Source: Ligula intestinalis (lineage: Eukaryota; Platyhelminthes; Cestoda; Diphyllobothriidea; Diphyllobothriidae). Taken from it: 64,000 bases of DNA. Position numbers and translations under genes: made by a program. The notes under the pieces are model-generated. The model did no database searches. It was given only the letters and a program-made list of their open reading frames with translations, and had not been told where the DNA came from. The DNA is taken from contig JAYGXS010000001.1 of NCBI GenBank assembly GCA_036362985.1, forward strand, positions 75,168,027 through 75,232,026, written 5' to 3'. Positions 37,656-49,320 of this stretch are shown one piece after another. The first letter of the stretch is position 1. The number at the start of each line of letters is the position of its first letter.

Positions 37656-38821
37656 ATCTTACCGTCTTTCAAAATGTAAACCAAAATATCAACCTCACCT
37701 GGAATAAACTGGAGGCATCTACCGTAATGTGCGATGACTACCAAACGATGCAGGAATCGAACTTAATTTTAAAGAATTTAAGTGGACCTTAGTTCCACAA
37801 ACTTCTCAGATCAATCAAGATGGCATTCGAAAGTTTCCACTGACGAGACGCACACTTCTGCACTTGCTGCCAACCGACTGTTGTACTTACTGCTGATCCA
37901 TGTTGTCCTCCTTCACGTGCCCGTTTTAAGTTCGTACTTTAGTTTTTCCAGACATTCGCATCCGAGACCTCCAGTCGTCTCAACTCGGGCCGTTTCTTCG
38001 GTTGGTCTGTCCTGGCTGCGCTTCTGCCCCATCTGCGGCCTGCTTTTTTGCCACGCCGCAACATTTTCCCCTGGACTCTAACTTGCCTGCTTATGACCAT
38101 CTCCTCGACATTTTAGCATGCGACTCCTCCCCTCTCCCGCCCCCCCCCCCCCCTTTCCTAGTCCCCGCTCCCCCGTCGAACAGCCTCGTGGCAGCAGCGC
38201 TGCGCAAAGAGCAGCAGCTGCAGATGAAGGCCAGCGTTCTCACGCTTCTGCGGCCCTTCAATCGCTAAATGACACGTACTCTGTGCGTGATTTGTGGTCA
38301 TCACCCTCCTCCTCCCGCCGCTGTCCACTATCCGTACTCCCACGTGTCTCCCCCCTACCCTGCCCCCCTCCCCACCTCCCCCCGACACCATCACTTCCTA
38401 CCGCATCTTTCGCTTTCAACTGTCCTTTCTCCGTCCCACGCTGCACTTGAGCCAGACGACTGCCATCCCCTCACATCATAAGTTTCTCGCTTCCGAATCT
38501 GGAAGAGACCATCTAACTCCCCTCCTTCCCTCCTCACCCCCCCCCCCTGCCCCCGTCTCTTAACTCTCGCTCTCTCTCGATTTCCGTTTGCACCATCTTG
38601 AAGATGGCGAGGACAGGGGAGGGGGGGGTAATAGCAGAGTCGGCCCTCTCTGGCGCACTGATGTCCCGTCTACTTCACTGTTCAGAGGATGAGGGGAGGG
38701 GAGGGACGGCAAAAGTCGGCTGTTCGAGCGTAACAAGATAATGGCAAGTTCTGACAGCATGCGCCTACCTGTATCATCGCCCAAGAGACTTCCACAAAAT
38801 CCTTTCCGAAGGTTTTTGCGC
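37656..38821. other. C-rich intergenic stretch
   Basis: Strong strand asymmetry from about 38110 to 38560, with a 14-base C run (38140-38153) and many CCTCC units. Several frames are open only because of base bias; no gene supported. Confidence 0.6.
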
Positions 38822-38931
38822 AACCTTCGGAAACATCGCATCCAGTTGTAATGGTAGTTTTAGTTAGGCTGGACTAAAAACTGAGATAAAAGGACATAAG
38901 AATGCTCGCTGAGGAACTTTGGCCTCCTTTA
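38822..38931 (+). repeat. Direct repeat copy 1 (110 bp)
   Basis: Starts AACCTTCGGAAACATC and ends TTTGGCCTCCTTTA. About 95% like copy 2 at 39181-39290, offset 359 bp. Confidence 0.92.
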
Positions 38932-39180
38932 CGCGCCAACAAGGTGCGCAAATTTACTGTCTTTCAAAATTGTTTCCCTCACAGAGACCTCAAACTGTGG
39001 ATTAAAAACGGTCCTGTTAGGTTCTTTTTATGATAACTTTTTATGGGCCACAAAATTGGCGAGTGGATTCTGCTCCCTGCCCTTCCAGATTAGTGTCAGT
39101 CCAGCGGAGAAGACGATAGACCGGCGTCCCTGGACTTTAAAGTTTGGCGCCAGTCGGAAAGTTGAAATAAGAAGCTCAGA

Positions 39181-39290
39181 AACCTTCGGAAACATCTCAT
39201 CCAGTTGTGCTGGTAGTTTTAGTTAGGCTGGCCTAAAAACTGAGATAAAAGGACATAAGAATGCTCGCTGAGGAACTTTGGCCTCCTTTA
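39181..39290 (+). repeat. Direct repeat copy 2 (110 bp)
   Basis: Second copy of the unit at 38822-38931, with about five differences. Both could be ends of a longer duplicated segment or terminal repeats of an element; the 249 bp between them shows no ORF. Confidence 0.92.
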
Positions 39291-39604
39291 TATCTGCCGA
39301 TGTTTTGATGCATGACCAACGGGACTTAGCTAATCGGGTTTGATGCCCAGTTTCTCGCATCATAAAGACTGTGAGCTCCCGTTGCAGCTGCACTGTAGTT
39401 TCGGCATTTGAGAATGTAGTAATTGAGCTTGGACGTACGTGGTTTATTTAATTTCGTCGTCAGATGGCAATCCATCCAGACCTAGCCCAACGTGAATTTG
39501 CCGCACACGTGGGAAATTCAAGTTCATATGTGATCTTGTTACAATGTAAGAAAACGAGATCAAAGGTAACTTAAAACCAGACGTGTACATATGTTACTCT
39601 AACA

Positions 39605-39860
39605 ACGGAGGTTAGCTTAGTAGTCCATTCAGTGGATCCTAGGCAATTACTTAAGAAATCCTGTCTGGCAGACAGCTTACTGCGTCCGTATTGGTTGATT
39701 CCATACGTGCAGTATAGCTGGGCAGGCAAATCGACCCAAGTGTGATTGAATTCACGGCGCTTGGTGAACCTCGTAGGTCAGTGGTAAAGCGTTAGCTGCG
39801 CACCTTGCTTCGTGGGTTCGACTCCCACCGAAGACGCGAATTTTTTCACAATCGGGTCAA
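39605..39860 (+). mobile_element. SINE-B copy
   Basis: Body (GTGGATCCTAGGCAATTACT, GACAGCTTACTG, CGACCCAAGTGTGATTG) followed by a tRNA-like unit with A box GGTCAGTGGTAAAGCG and B box GGGTTCGACTCCC, then AATTTTTTCACAATCGGGTC. Shares order with the copy at 52700-53075. Confidence 0.75.
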
Positions 39861-39869
39861 TAAAACAGA

Positions 39870-42214
39870 TTTCCCTCAATCTTTTTCCACCGCTTGCCTT
39901 TGGGCCACCGGCCAACGACAGGTAGACACATAAAGCAGCACAAAGGCGGGCGTGTTCACCTCCCTGCGGTGTAACCGACAGAGCAAGTGTGGAGCACGCG
40001 TGTTTTGGTGTCCTTGAGAGAGGAGGCGGTGAGAGGGGGGGTAAGAGTAGTTTGAGAAACCGGTGCGGTGGTCAGGCGCGGGTGAAAGAATGTAACGCAG
40101 TGAAAGTGTATCAATAACCCCGCGCACAGAGTGTCTTGGCTGTGTGTGTGTGCTTGGATTGCACGTGCGAAATCAACGACCCCATGAACGACGCGCGCGC
40201 GCGCCACCGCTGGCGGTGTACAGGTGTCACGCCGCAGAGGGCCACGCAACTTCTCGTCGTCGTCGTGGCGGTGGCGGCGGCGGCGTTGTCGCTGCTGTTG
40301 CGTCGTGGACAGCTCGCACACGTACGAAAAAGGTTTCGAGTGCATGCGTGCACGTGTGCACGCACGCTCGAGGGGAGGGGCGAGGGAGGGAGGGCGGGGG
40401 TGGACGCAGGTTAGTGCGTAAATGAGTGTCGGCGTCTGTGACCGACCGCCACCGTCCTGTCGAGTTGTATCGTTACAGGTGAGGAAGAGGAGAGTGTGTG
40501 CACTGCGCTCGCCTTCTGAGGGCTGGCGGGGGGCAGAGGGGGATAAGTGGCTGGCTTGCTGCCCCACTTAATCGCATGAAATTCGATCGTCGCTTTCTGC
40601 TTCTGGCGCGCACTTACGTGTGGGTTTGCGCGCGCATACGTCTACCGCCTAGAAGTTGCGCGTCACAATTCCGTACACCACAAAGACTGTCATATGAGTG
40701 GAGCCGGGGGGGGGGGGGGGTTTTTTATGGTACAAGGACACCTTTCGTCTGGGAGAAGAGGTTCGTGGTCAGTAAGACACCTGTCTTATTTCCCTTCTTT
40801 CCTTCAGGGCATGCGACAGAACATTTAACTTTGCTTTGGAGGTCCATGTGTGAGGGAGTTTTCTCAGAAAATAACCTGTCGCAAATGTATAACATAACGC
40901 ACTCTAGAAAAGTTTGGTTTCAGTCAAGTCGTGCAGTAGATATCCGAATGATTGCATTAAACGTCGGATTGTTATTAACAGTGCCTTAGTGAAAGCTGTA
41001 GCCACTGCCCTTTGAGTCGGCCTGTTTTTAAACTCTCAAACACCTGACGTCTCTAGAGGTGTACGGAGAGTTCTTGCCAATTTCCTTGAAATCTCGTCAG
41101 ACTAAATATTCTCCTTTATATTTGGCCGTTGTTGACGCATTTCGTCATCCTTTTTCCATGTTTTAAAACCTGCTTCTGCCCTGTTAAAGATGACCTAATC
41201 ATCTTAAGGAATTGGCTGGCTCCCTCGCACAACAGGATTTCTAAAAGCTTGCTTGTCATACGGGCAGAAATATTTGCTCCCTATGGTTTATCACGGCTAC
41301 ATTATTGAGTAACACCGCAAATGACGCTGTACTTCAAAGCTATCTTTGATACTGAAGCACAGTGCATCAACTACAATACAAGACACTTAAGTGTGAGTTG
41401 TCTGAGAATGAGAACGTGAGTTCACTCAGTTGTTTAATTCTACACCATTGGCAGCCGATTCGACAATCAAAATAACCCACAGATTCCCAAATAACAAAAC
41501 TGTCTAGTACCGTGCCAGCAAAATCCGAAGCCTCTTCACTGTTTTACACTATTCTTCACCGAACCACAGACATCTCTGCTTCGGCAAATACATATATATA
41601 AAAAGGTAGCCAACTCGGAGGGTAAACTGTCCCGTGTTTGGCAATCCACGCGTAAACTTGGGAGCTCAATTTACTACTAACTTGAGAAAACGTATCCGTT
41701 AGTCAGGATGGTTGAAATTGGAAGGACGACCCACTGTGAGCGCAGAGACTCCTGATGTGAAAAATGAGGAAAGTGGGCTGTTTGCATGTAGCCCTGGCAG
41801 ATTGTAGTAAGAAGACAGTCAACGAGAGTATTTGCGAAAACTTTGCGTGTGCATCAGGGCCGCCCGATTAGTATTTCCCATCTCTAAAACGATATTTGAG
41901 AGCATTTTAGTGCACACTTTTAAATCTGGAGTTTATCTAAAGTCAGACTGCGAACGTCTGGGGAAAAGAAGGCAGAGGAAGCCCTCTGGTTATGCCTCTA
42001 AAAGGCAGGAAGAACATAAGTGAAACGCATGTATCAGCAACATAGTACGTGACATTTCTTGGAAAAATATTTCACTGCTAATTTTGCAGGTGAGAGAATG
42101 GGACCTTTTCACCTGACATATTTGGCTTTGACTTACTATAAAATAATATATAATTTATGATGAACTTCTAAAATTCAGACCCAGAAGTCCCTGTTGTGCG
42201 GTAACTAATAGCTT
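39870..42214. other. GC-rich patch and plain intergenic DNA
   Basis: 39900-40700 is rich in CpG (including a GCGCGCGCGC run near 40190) and has GGC/GCG triplet runs and a 15-base G run at 40706-40720. It could be a promoter or CpG-island-like region, but no gene start follows. 40990-42214 shows nothing. Confidence 0.45.
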
Positions 42215-42221
42215 AGCTTAC

Positions 42222-42405
42222 GCAGACGAACATTACCGACAAAGACAAGGGAGACTGGAGTGGCTATTTCCGGCTTATTATCTGTCATCAGCCAGTCATA
42301 TCCAAACCCCAGGTGGTGCTCCACCCAAGACCTGAATCTTTGAGTTGTTGATTTTAAGTCAAACGCTCTGGTCCATTGACTAGCTGATTATTTGTCTAGT
42401 CGATT
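42222..42405 (-). mobile_element. SINE-A copy (minus)
   Basis: Reads on the minus strand: a tRNA-like head ending near 42340, GGTTTGGATATGACTGG, hammerhead, CCAGTCTCCCTTGTCTTTGTC and a GGTAATG tail. The most complete copy for stem I. Confidence 0.8.
42253..42297 (-). ncRNA. Hammerhead in SINE-A copy
   Basis: Minus strand: CTGATGA (42291-42285), GAAA (42270-42267), perfect six-pair stem I GACTGG/CCAGTC, AATA loop in stem II. Stem II has two mismatches, and the base before the cleavage nucleotide is C instead of U, so cleavage is doubtful. Confidence 0.55.
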
Positions 42406-42659
42406 TATATTATCTTGCCAAGATTATCGATAGCGGTTTCAGAGTAATAACAGGAGCCTTCTGCTGTAGATTTGAAAGTGTATCATGCTCATTCAATCCT
42501 TGTCCAACCCCAATCTGGAAGGACCTAAGATTTGGTGGCGTGGCGTTGTTGATTGAGAATAATCTAAATAAGAATTGCCTTACAAAATCCCCGAAATGAG
42601 GTGGGAAGAAGCCCCCTGTAATACAGACGGTTTTGCGCTAAATCCCAGGGGCATAAAGG

Positions 42660-42825
42660 CTAAGGCAATGGGCCCTTGGCTCAATGGTAGAACGTTATAC
42701 TCCGTGACCGAGGATCCCAGGTTTGAATTTCAGATGTTCCACGCGTGGGGTAGGATATGAATGGCTGATGACGGCTGGAAAACCCGAAACGACCATTCCG
42801 GTCTTCTTTTGTATCACCTTACTTG
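42660..42825 (+). mobile_element. SINE-A copy
   Basis: Clear tRNA-like head: A box GGCTCAATGGTAGAACG, B box GGTTTGAATTTC. Then GGGGTAGGATATGAATGG, hammerhead, and CCATTCCGGTCTTCTTTTGT. About 260 bp from the copy at 42222-42405, in opposite orientation. Confidence 0.8.
42759..42803 (+). ncRNA. Hammerhead in SINE-A copy
   Basis: CTGATGA 42765-42771, GAAA 42786-42789, ACGACCAT then T42797 as the cleavage nucleotide. Stem I GAATGG/CCGGTC has five pairs with a G-U wobble. Stem II is weak (three Watson-Crick pairs). Confidence 0.5.
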
Positions 42826-42829
42826 AACA

Positions 42830-45800
42830 CCTAGAAGGTTAATCCAGCTTTTCTGCCATTTAACGGCATTCGAATAGGCCTTAGACACTAGAAGATGTTC
42901 TTTCATATAGACCTCTACTCCTCGTTGATAGGTCGACTACTGTTTATGAACCACTTATGCGTTGGGTAACTATCCTCCCTAAAAATAAATCCATGCCTCT
43001 CCTGTGCTCTCGCCTATACTTCTTTGCGTGAACCATGGTATTTAAAAAGGAGAATCTCTAGGGAGATGGATGTTCATGATTTCTGTTGTGAAATTTTCCC
43101 ACAAATTGTATCGCGGTTGTTGGAAGCCTAAACAACGTCCCAGTTCTCCTAACTATGGAGAGCGCGAACGCACACACACACAGGGGCGACCACAGCACCT
43201 GTTACGCCCTGCCACCGCCAGGCGACCCCACATAAGCCTGCTTTCCTTTTACCCCCCTTCCCCCCTCCCGCCCCCCAGCCGCCGACACACACCGAGGTTA
43301 GGACACATAAATCACTCGCGCAATGTGTCGAACCGGATCCTATCCAGACACATTAGGCCTGTATGTATAACCTCCCGTCCACCCCCTTCTCCCAAGCGTC
43401 ACTGGCACTGTGAGAGGACATCCTGTGGTCTAGGGGTTGTCACCCTGCCCTCCCCTCACTCTCCCCCCACCACAGGCAGGCGAACGGAAGTGGCAGGGCG
43501 AGTTGTATTTGTCGTTGGAATTTCCAGTGCGATTGTCGCCTACCGCTCTACTTGTCACTGCTGCTCATATACGACTGTGACAACAGTGTCCACACTGGAG
43601 GTGCGACCACAAGTGGCTGCCAGGGGGCGGGGGGTTCGCTGGGGCGGCTTAAAGTCCCTTTCCCCCCCCCCCCCCCCCCTTCCGCGACAACCCTCACCGT
43701 GCGCAATCTGTCGCGAATGCTAAATGTGTTTTCGCATGTTGCGCGTGCGAATTCGTTGGTGGTCCACAGCGGGCTCACCACAGACCCTGTCTGGCGATCG
43801 GTGAATTATTTCTCTGCCTTCGTCGAAAGCACTGCAGGTGTAAGGGCCCCTTTCCCCTTTCAATGACTGTCTGCGGTCGTACGCATGCCGACGCGACCCT
43901 TCATCTCAGACTCTTTGCAGTAGTAAAGCTGCCATCCCTGATGCATGCCAGAACGCGATTGGGGTCTAATGCTGGAACTGGGACTTTAACTGACTGATTT
44001 CCTCGAATCCCTCTGACATCCAGGATCCCAGAGCACAGCCGATGGGATTAAAGTGCACGTGAGAGATGTGATATATAGAAAAGCGTAATTTCTACACGGT
44101 TACACATCTATGGCGCCAATTTTATACGCCTGCTGCTGTCTCTAGTGCCGGGTTTGAGGTTAAAGCTGACACGGTAAACCAATTAAATTATTGTTCAAGA
44201 GGACGAGCGCACTTCTGTTGAAATCTCATATTGTAAAAAGGATTTAAAACGGGCGGGAGCAGCATAGAACAGTTCCAATAGGAACGGGAATCCTAAAGGG
44301 TTTCTGCTTGCTAAATAGATGAAAAGGAAAGTTTCGTTTATCGCCTTAACGTGATTTCAAGACGAAAAACTGAAGATACATTTTAACTTCGAGTTCCAAC
44401 CTGGCTTTTCGTTAACCTTGATAGTGATGATTAACCAACAGTTCGACCATCGCGCTTGATGATGGCCGGTGTGTGTTCCACAGCATGATGGAGGCATGGA
44501 CAATGAATTGCGCGTGAATTATTTTTTATAATGGTAGATGACTTTTGATGCATCTACCTCAATCTTGCCTCTCTAGCTCACATGTGCCCCATGTCAAGAT
44601 AAAATCGGAAAGAATGGACGCGAGATCGGTTGCGACAGCTGACAAAGGGAAACAGCAACTTTTCTTATGCGCCACACACACTATGGTCCAGGTTTTCACA
44701 TAAACGTGCAAGCGTCGATCAGGATCCTAACTAAGCTGGAATACCATAGAGGTCATGATATAATGGAGCCATTGTGGCCTTACTCTCCCTCCTGAGAAGA
44801 AAATCGACTTACTTCTTAACCTGGCAGACTTAAGAGCCACGGCTTTTAGCGTAATGGGTTAGTTTAAAAGCGCGTTTGATTCTCTATAATGAGGCATATG
44901 CGCTAATTGCCATGGGATGCAGTCCCTCAAATCTTTCTCACTTTCTCTATCGCATCTCCCAGGCACCAGTTTACTGCCCGACCCGGTCAGTCATCTGACA
45001 GAGGGATTAGGCGCAATTGGCTGAAAAAGCCATACAATTTGTGTACGCGTGATACATACGACATGCTCACGCCCAAAACACCAAGCGTTCACACAAATGG
45101 GGGGAGGGTAAAGGAGCAGCTACGATCTCAACCATGGGGGAGTGAACAAGAGGAGAACCGATATACGTATAAGACTGGAAGAGCTGTTTCTTGCTTGTTG
45201 CTTGTCGTAAGAGCCTAATGAACCCTAAATAATTCCGAGGGTGATCTGATGCTAAAATGAGACTTTAACGACGTACTGTCCAGAGGTCACTACCCTGGGT
45301 CTTTGAAAACTGGTATAGTCGGCTAGCGCCGAAAATCAGCAAGAAAATATCCTTTCCGTGTCCAATTATTGCCGCTAAAGGGCTGGATTATTGTGTGCAT
45401 TTAACAATTCGATTGCCCGTCAAACTCGATGGGGAGTCATTACTGTCCCATAGCCTGAGCGCAGACTTTGCTTGAGTAATAGGTTTTTTTTATATATGTC
45501 AGTATGTGCGGCCTCATGATAAACTATACTCTACCGAAGAGACAGAGCCCGAGCCATCAGAACTGAGTGCGGTGGCAGTTGTAAACAAAGATAGAAACAC
45601 GTCTGTATGTATCTTACACAACCTCGTGCCTAATTCCATATTAATCAGGGTTCAAGGAAGGGGGGATTTCAATGCAACTGTCATCGAACAGAGTTGCCAC
45701 AGACGCCACCTTGCAAGTTACCATCACCGTCGCACCTTCAAATCAGAGAGGGAACGTGTTCTCGGGTCAGTTTATAACCTCTCAAGCCAGGACTGTTATA

Positions 45801-46779
45801 GACTCATGAAAATCTGAACGTGTGCTAGTATGCTCATCAGGGGAAGCTCAGCATTGAAACTGACTTCCCTCGCTGTGCCCTATTCTCCAAGTGCAAGTTG
45901 CCTGTCCGAGTCAGGCCAACTGGAGGAGCGATTGGACGCGCTGGCAGGTGTGGCGTGAAGCTTCCATCTAACATTAACCGCATGCAAACATAGGATGTGT
46001 CACTAGTCAGACGGACAAAATGCATTACATCACTTTTGCGTGCTTAAGGGGTTAGGCCGTGACGCGTACTGTCGTGTACGTCCATTAAGCTGAATGAGCC
46101 TCTACCACGACAGTATATGTGGGAATCATGTGTGCAGGTAAGACGGACACGAAAAGTACCAGAGAGGGTCCATAGCGCTGGTTCCCCGGTTGTATACTGC
46201 GATGAATTCTCTGAGCGGACCAATGATCTTTGACATGCAGCCATTTCTGCACACGGCCTCAGTGCAGGTGGCCGCCAATCAGGTGTAGCAACGTGTTTAC
46301 TCTAGACAGCGCAGCGGTGTGGGTTTCAGAAGAGAGCAGTGTGCGCTGCTTCAGGTTTTATAGTTGCTACATCGTATGCCCGACCATTACACCCCCAGAT
46401 GGAACCGCAGACACCGCATGATTAGGTGAGCCGGTGTGGTCTTCTTCTTCTTGTTGAAAGGTCTCAATTGATGAAGACTTGGTTTTGAGGGCATCAGAGA
46501 CGACTGGAGGTTGCACTGAATCTTCAGTGCAGTGCTTTTGGGGAATGTTTGGCCAGGGTGAGCCAGAACCTTTGCATGCGGTCAGAGTGGGGGCAGATGG
46601 GCGGGCTATCTTTAGCATTTAGATGCGGGAGGATCCTGTTGAATTTGTGGTGGATATGAAAGTGCCCAGCCAGGTCATTCCGTAACCTGGACGTTAGTTG
46701 ATCATGAGGACATGTTGAGACGGATTGGGCATTGGTGACTGCGTTGGTCTGAAGGTGTCCCAGTTGTCACCGATAGTCG
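42830..46779. other. Intergenic, GC-rich patch, no gene recognised
   Basis: 43140-43870 is GC- and C-rich with an 18-base C run at 43662-43679. Open frames here (for example 43070-43723) read as low-complexity Pro/Arg. 44000-46780 holds short frames without recognisable domains. Confidence 0.55.
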
Positions 46780-47240
46780 GCTTGACATGACTTCCTGTAT
46801 TCGTCTGTCCCCGAGGATGGCTGCTCCCGTTTTCGCAACAGATCGTCAAGCTTTTCATTGAAGTTTTTCAGGCCCCTGCTTTGAATTCGGCCATCATCGT
46901 CACTCTTCTACCCTGTCCACAAGCATTTCTAATATAGTGACTACGGGCGAGTTGTCTAGATGGGCATACATCAGCCATCCTGACAATGTGGCCACTTCAG
47001 GGGAGTTTACACTGTTTTAGCTTTGCGCAGATGTTAAGTTCACCAGAGGTTTTTGGTAAACTCGTCTCCCATTTCACTTCGTGAGCCAGTTCAGGTGAAA
47101 TTGTTTCACGTCTCTTGAGTGAATTTGGTCGACTGTCTACTTCGCCCGTCTGCAGGATAGTACATATAAGGCGACAGCTCTGTTCATCCCCAGCTTCCTA
47201 TTGCGATGGCTTAGACGCGCATATAGCCAATTAGACGCAT
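46780..47240 (-). mobile_element. Relic of a non-LTR retrotransposon C-terminus
   Basis: Minus strand, across frame breaks: MNRAVALYVLSCRRAK, TVDQIHSRDVKQFHLN and SGHIVRMADVCPSRQLARS. The last resembles the common LINE block W.GHV.RM.D.RLPKQL that follows the RT. Old and broken; a different family from the element at 3470-6315. Confidence 0.5.
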
Positions 47241-49035
47241 TCGGTGTTCAAATTTTCGGAACATCGTAAGCAGATAAAGTGTATATGGCAAGTGTACACA
47301 TTTCAGGGTTGCAGGTACTGGTACATGTTACTGACCTGACTTATGTATGATGATAAGGGGGATGTCGTAATGGTTACAGGTTAGAATTGATTCCACATTG
47401 TTTGTGGTGATATTTTGAATTTTGATAGACGTGTCCTCACTGATGTTACTATTGATGACGATAATGGTGGTGCGTTATGAGCTAAGAGACGGTATGGTGG
47501 TTCAAAAGTTGCTCTGTGTCTGCTGACGTCCAACGAGGTCGATCAATGCAGCCGAATGCAACGGCTATTCGATTGGCTTCCAAGATGACTGCTTCGGGTT
47601 CACGTCTCCGAGTTGCTTTGCGGATGGTTGAAGGGGATATGCAAGGGGTCATGGTTGCAGTTTCTGTCCAATTTGGTTGCGACCACCTACGGATATCTCG
47701 CCGTATACTAGCCGCTTGAGCCGACACAATTGTATTTGACTCAGAAGGGTGAAGTTCTGAAGAAGGCTAGTTCTTTTGATGGTTTCAGTGTCTGGGAGCC
47801 TTTCCTCCTCCTTCATTTCAGTATTCTTCGCAGGCAGCTGGAGTGGAGCTGGTTGAGTATTTTGTATGGTCTGAAAAAGCAGTCTACATTTCACCCCCTC
47901 CTACAAAAGCATTAGTAAGACCACCTGCCCACCGTCGGTGTTGGGTTGATCAGGACGGTCGCGCCGGTACCGGAAAATTTAGTACTATTCGATAAAGTCA
48001 AGTTGTGTTGAGACGATAATACAGGGATGTTGTTACAGTGACTGCGAAGCGAAACTTACATAAATGCATTCAAGATACGTGTTGGTTCGTACAGGTACAT
48101 GAAACTAAGTTCAATTAGACACCAACTTACTCATCAAAGAGAGTTATCCCAATGGCTACATAAAAAAGGGGGTGGGATAAAAAGAAACGACTTATTCATC
48201 TAGGTTCTTACCTTCCAATCCATGACTTTTAAGTCTTCGTGGTAGGTAACACGAATTTTGGGTGTTCCTGAGTGCGGGCAGAACGCCCTGGGTTTTCCTC
48301 GGGCGCTGTTTCCTCTCCCTGTAAGTACCCGCCGATTGAAGTCGACTAGGCATTAACGGTCGGGGTATAATAACCTATTAAACGACCACCATACATGTAT
48401 GTGGCTCACCCTCACGCCTAACTCACTCCGTATTGCTAGATTCACCAACAACTTCGGAAGGGAGGTAGCGCAATAGCCTGCTCAGGTTTCCAGTGAACCA
48501 TAACCTCCTGTAGGATAGGAAGCCTAGGTATTTGGGCTCCGACCAACAGATCTGAGAAGACCATGTTCTGAAGGCTATTGGCACTGATTTACTGAGAAGG
48601 TTTTTTGTGCCAATGAACACAATGAACACGGCTTACTGGAGTTTTGGGTGTTGATTTACAGGCAGCTCGACTTCAAATATGTTATTTTCGCTAGTATTGT
48701 TGAAAATATATATTCCACACGAGTTACACGGGATGCTTGTGTTTAGCGTTGGTTCCTTCGAGCCTTTCAAAGGTATCTGTTTGCTACGCGGTTCTCATAG
48801 CCACCACCCCTCTCCCATCATACAGACCATCCGAAGAACTTTTTCAATATTCCGTGGAGAGGGTTACACCTTTTCATTTACCATACTAACAGGCTAGGTA
48901 CTTGCTCAAAGGCTCAGACACGTGTTTCGCCGGTATTCTGCCGCTGCTTGACACAGCTGCGAGGGGTCCGGCTCATCAGTGGGTCATCGATTTCCCTATC
49001 TGCTTTCTGGTTGATATACTGGTTTAGAAAGTTAA
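47241..49035. other. Intergenic, nothing recognised
   Basis: Short open frames only. The parts next to the LINE relic may be its untranslated end. Confidence 0.5.
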
Positions 49036-49320
49036 GGTTTTTAATCTCCAGAAAAATTAATTGCTGATCGCGGTATATCAGTATATATAAGGTCTATAGG
49101 CGTAGACCGACATTGTAAGTGTATGGTGTGTAAGTGTATGGTAAATGACAACGTCAATTTATACTACTTAAGACTGTCCTGTGGCAGCAGGTGTATATTT
49201 CATTGGGGTTGACGGGTTTCAACACAAATATACACTTACAATTTCGGTCTACACCTATAGACTTTATATATACTGATATATACCGCGATCAGAAATTAAT
49301 TTCTGTGGAGATTAAAAACC
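49036..49320. mobile_element. 285-bp inverted-repeat (MITE-like) element
   Basis: Arms of about 90 bp (49036-49124 and 49229-49320) are reverse complements with few changes, starting GGTTTTTAATCTCCAG and including GGTATATCAGTATATATA. The loop of about 100 bp has no ORF. No clear target duplication. Confidence 0.75.

Noticed and set aside
39776..39840. Functional tRNA gene
   Set aside because: A and B boxes are present, but it is embedded in a SINE-B copy and the cloverleaf is not convincing.
39956..40567. ORFs of up to 203 codons in the CpG-rich block
   Set aside because: Low-complexity Arg/Thr/Pro content produced by base bias; several frames are open at once.
43070..43723. 217-codon ORF
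   Set aside because: Runs through C-rich DNA and simple Pro/Ser/Arg sequence; no domain or splice context.
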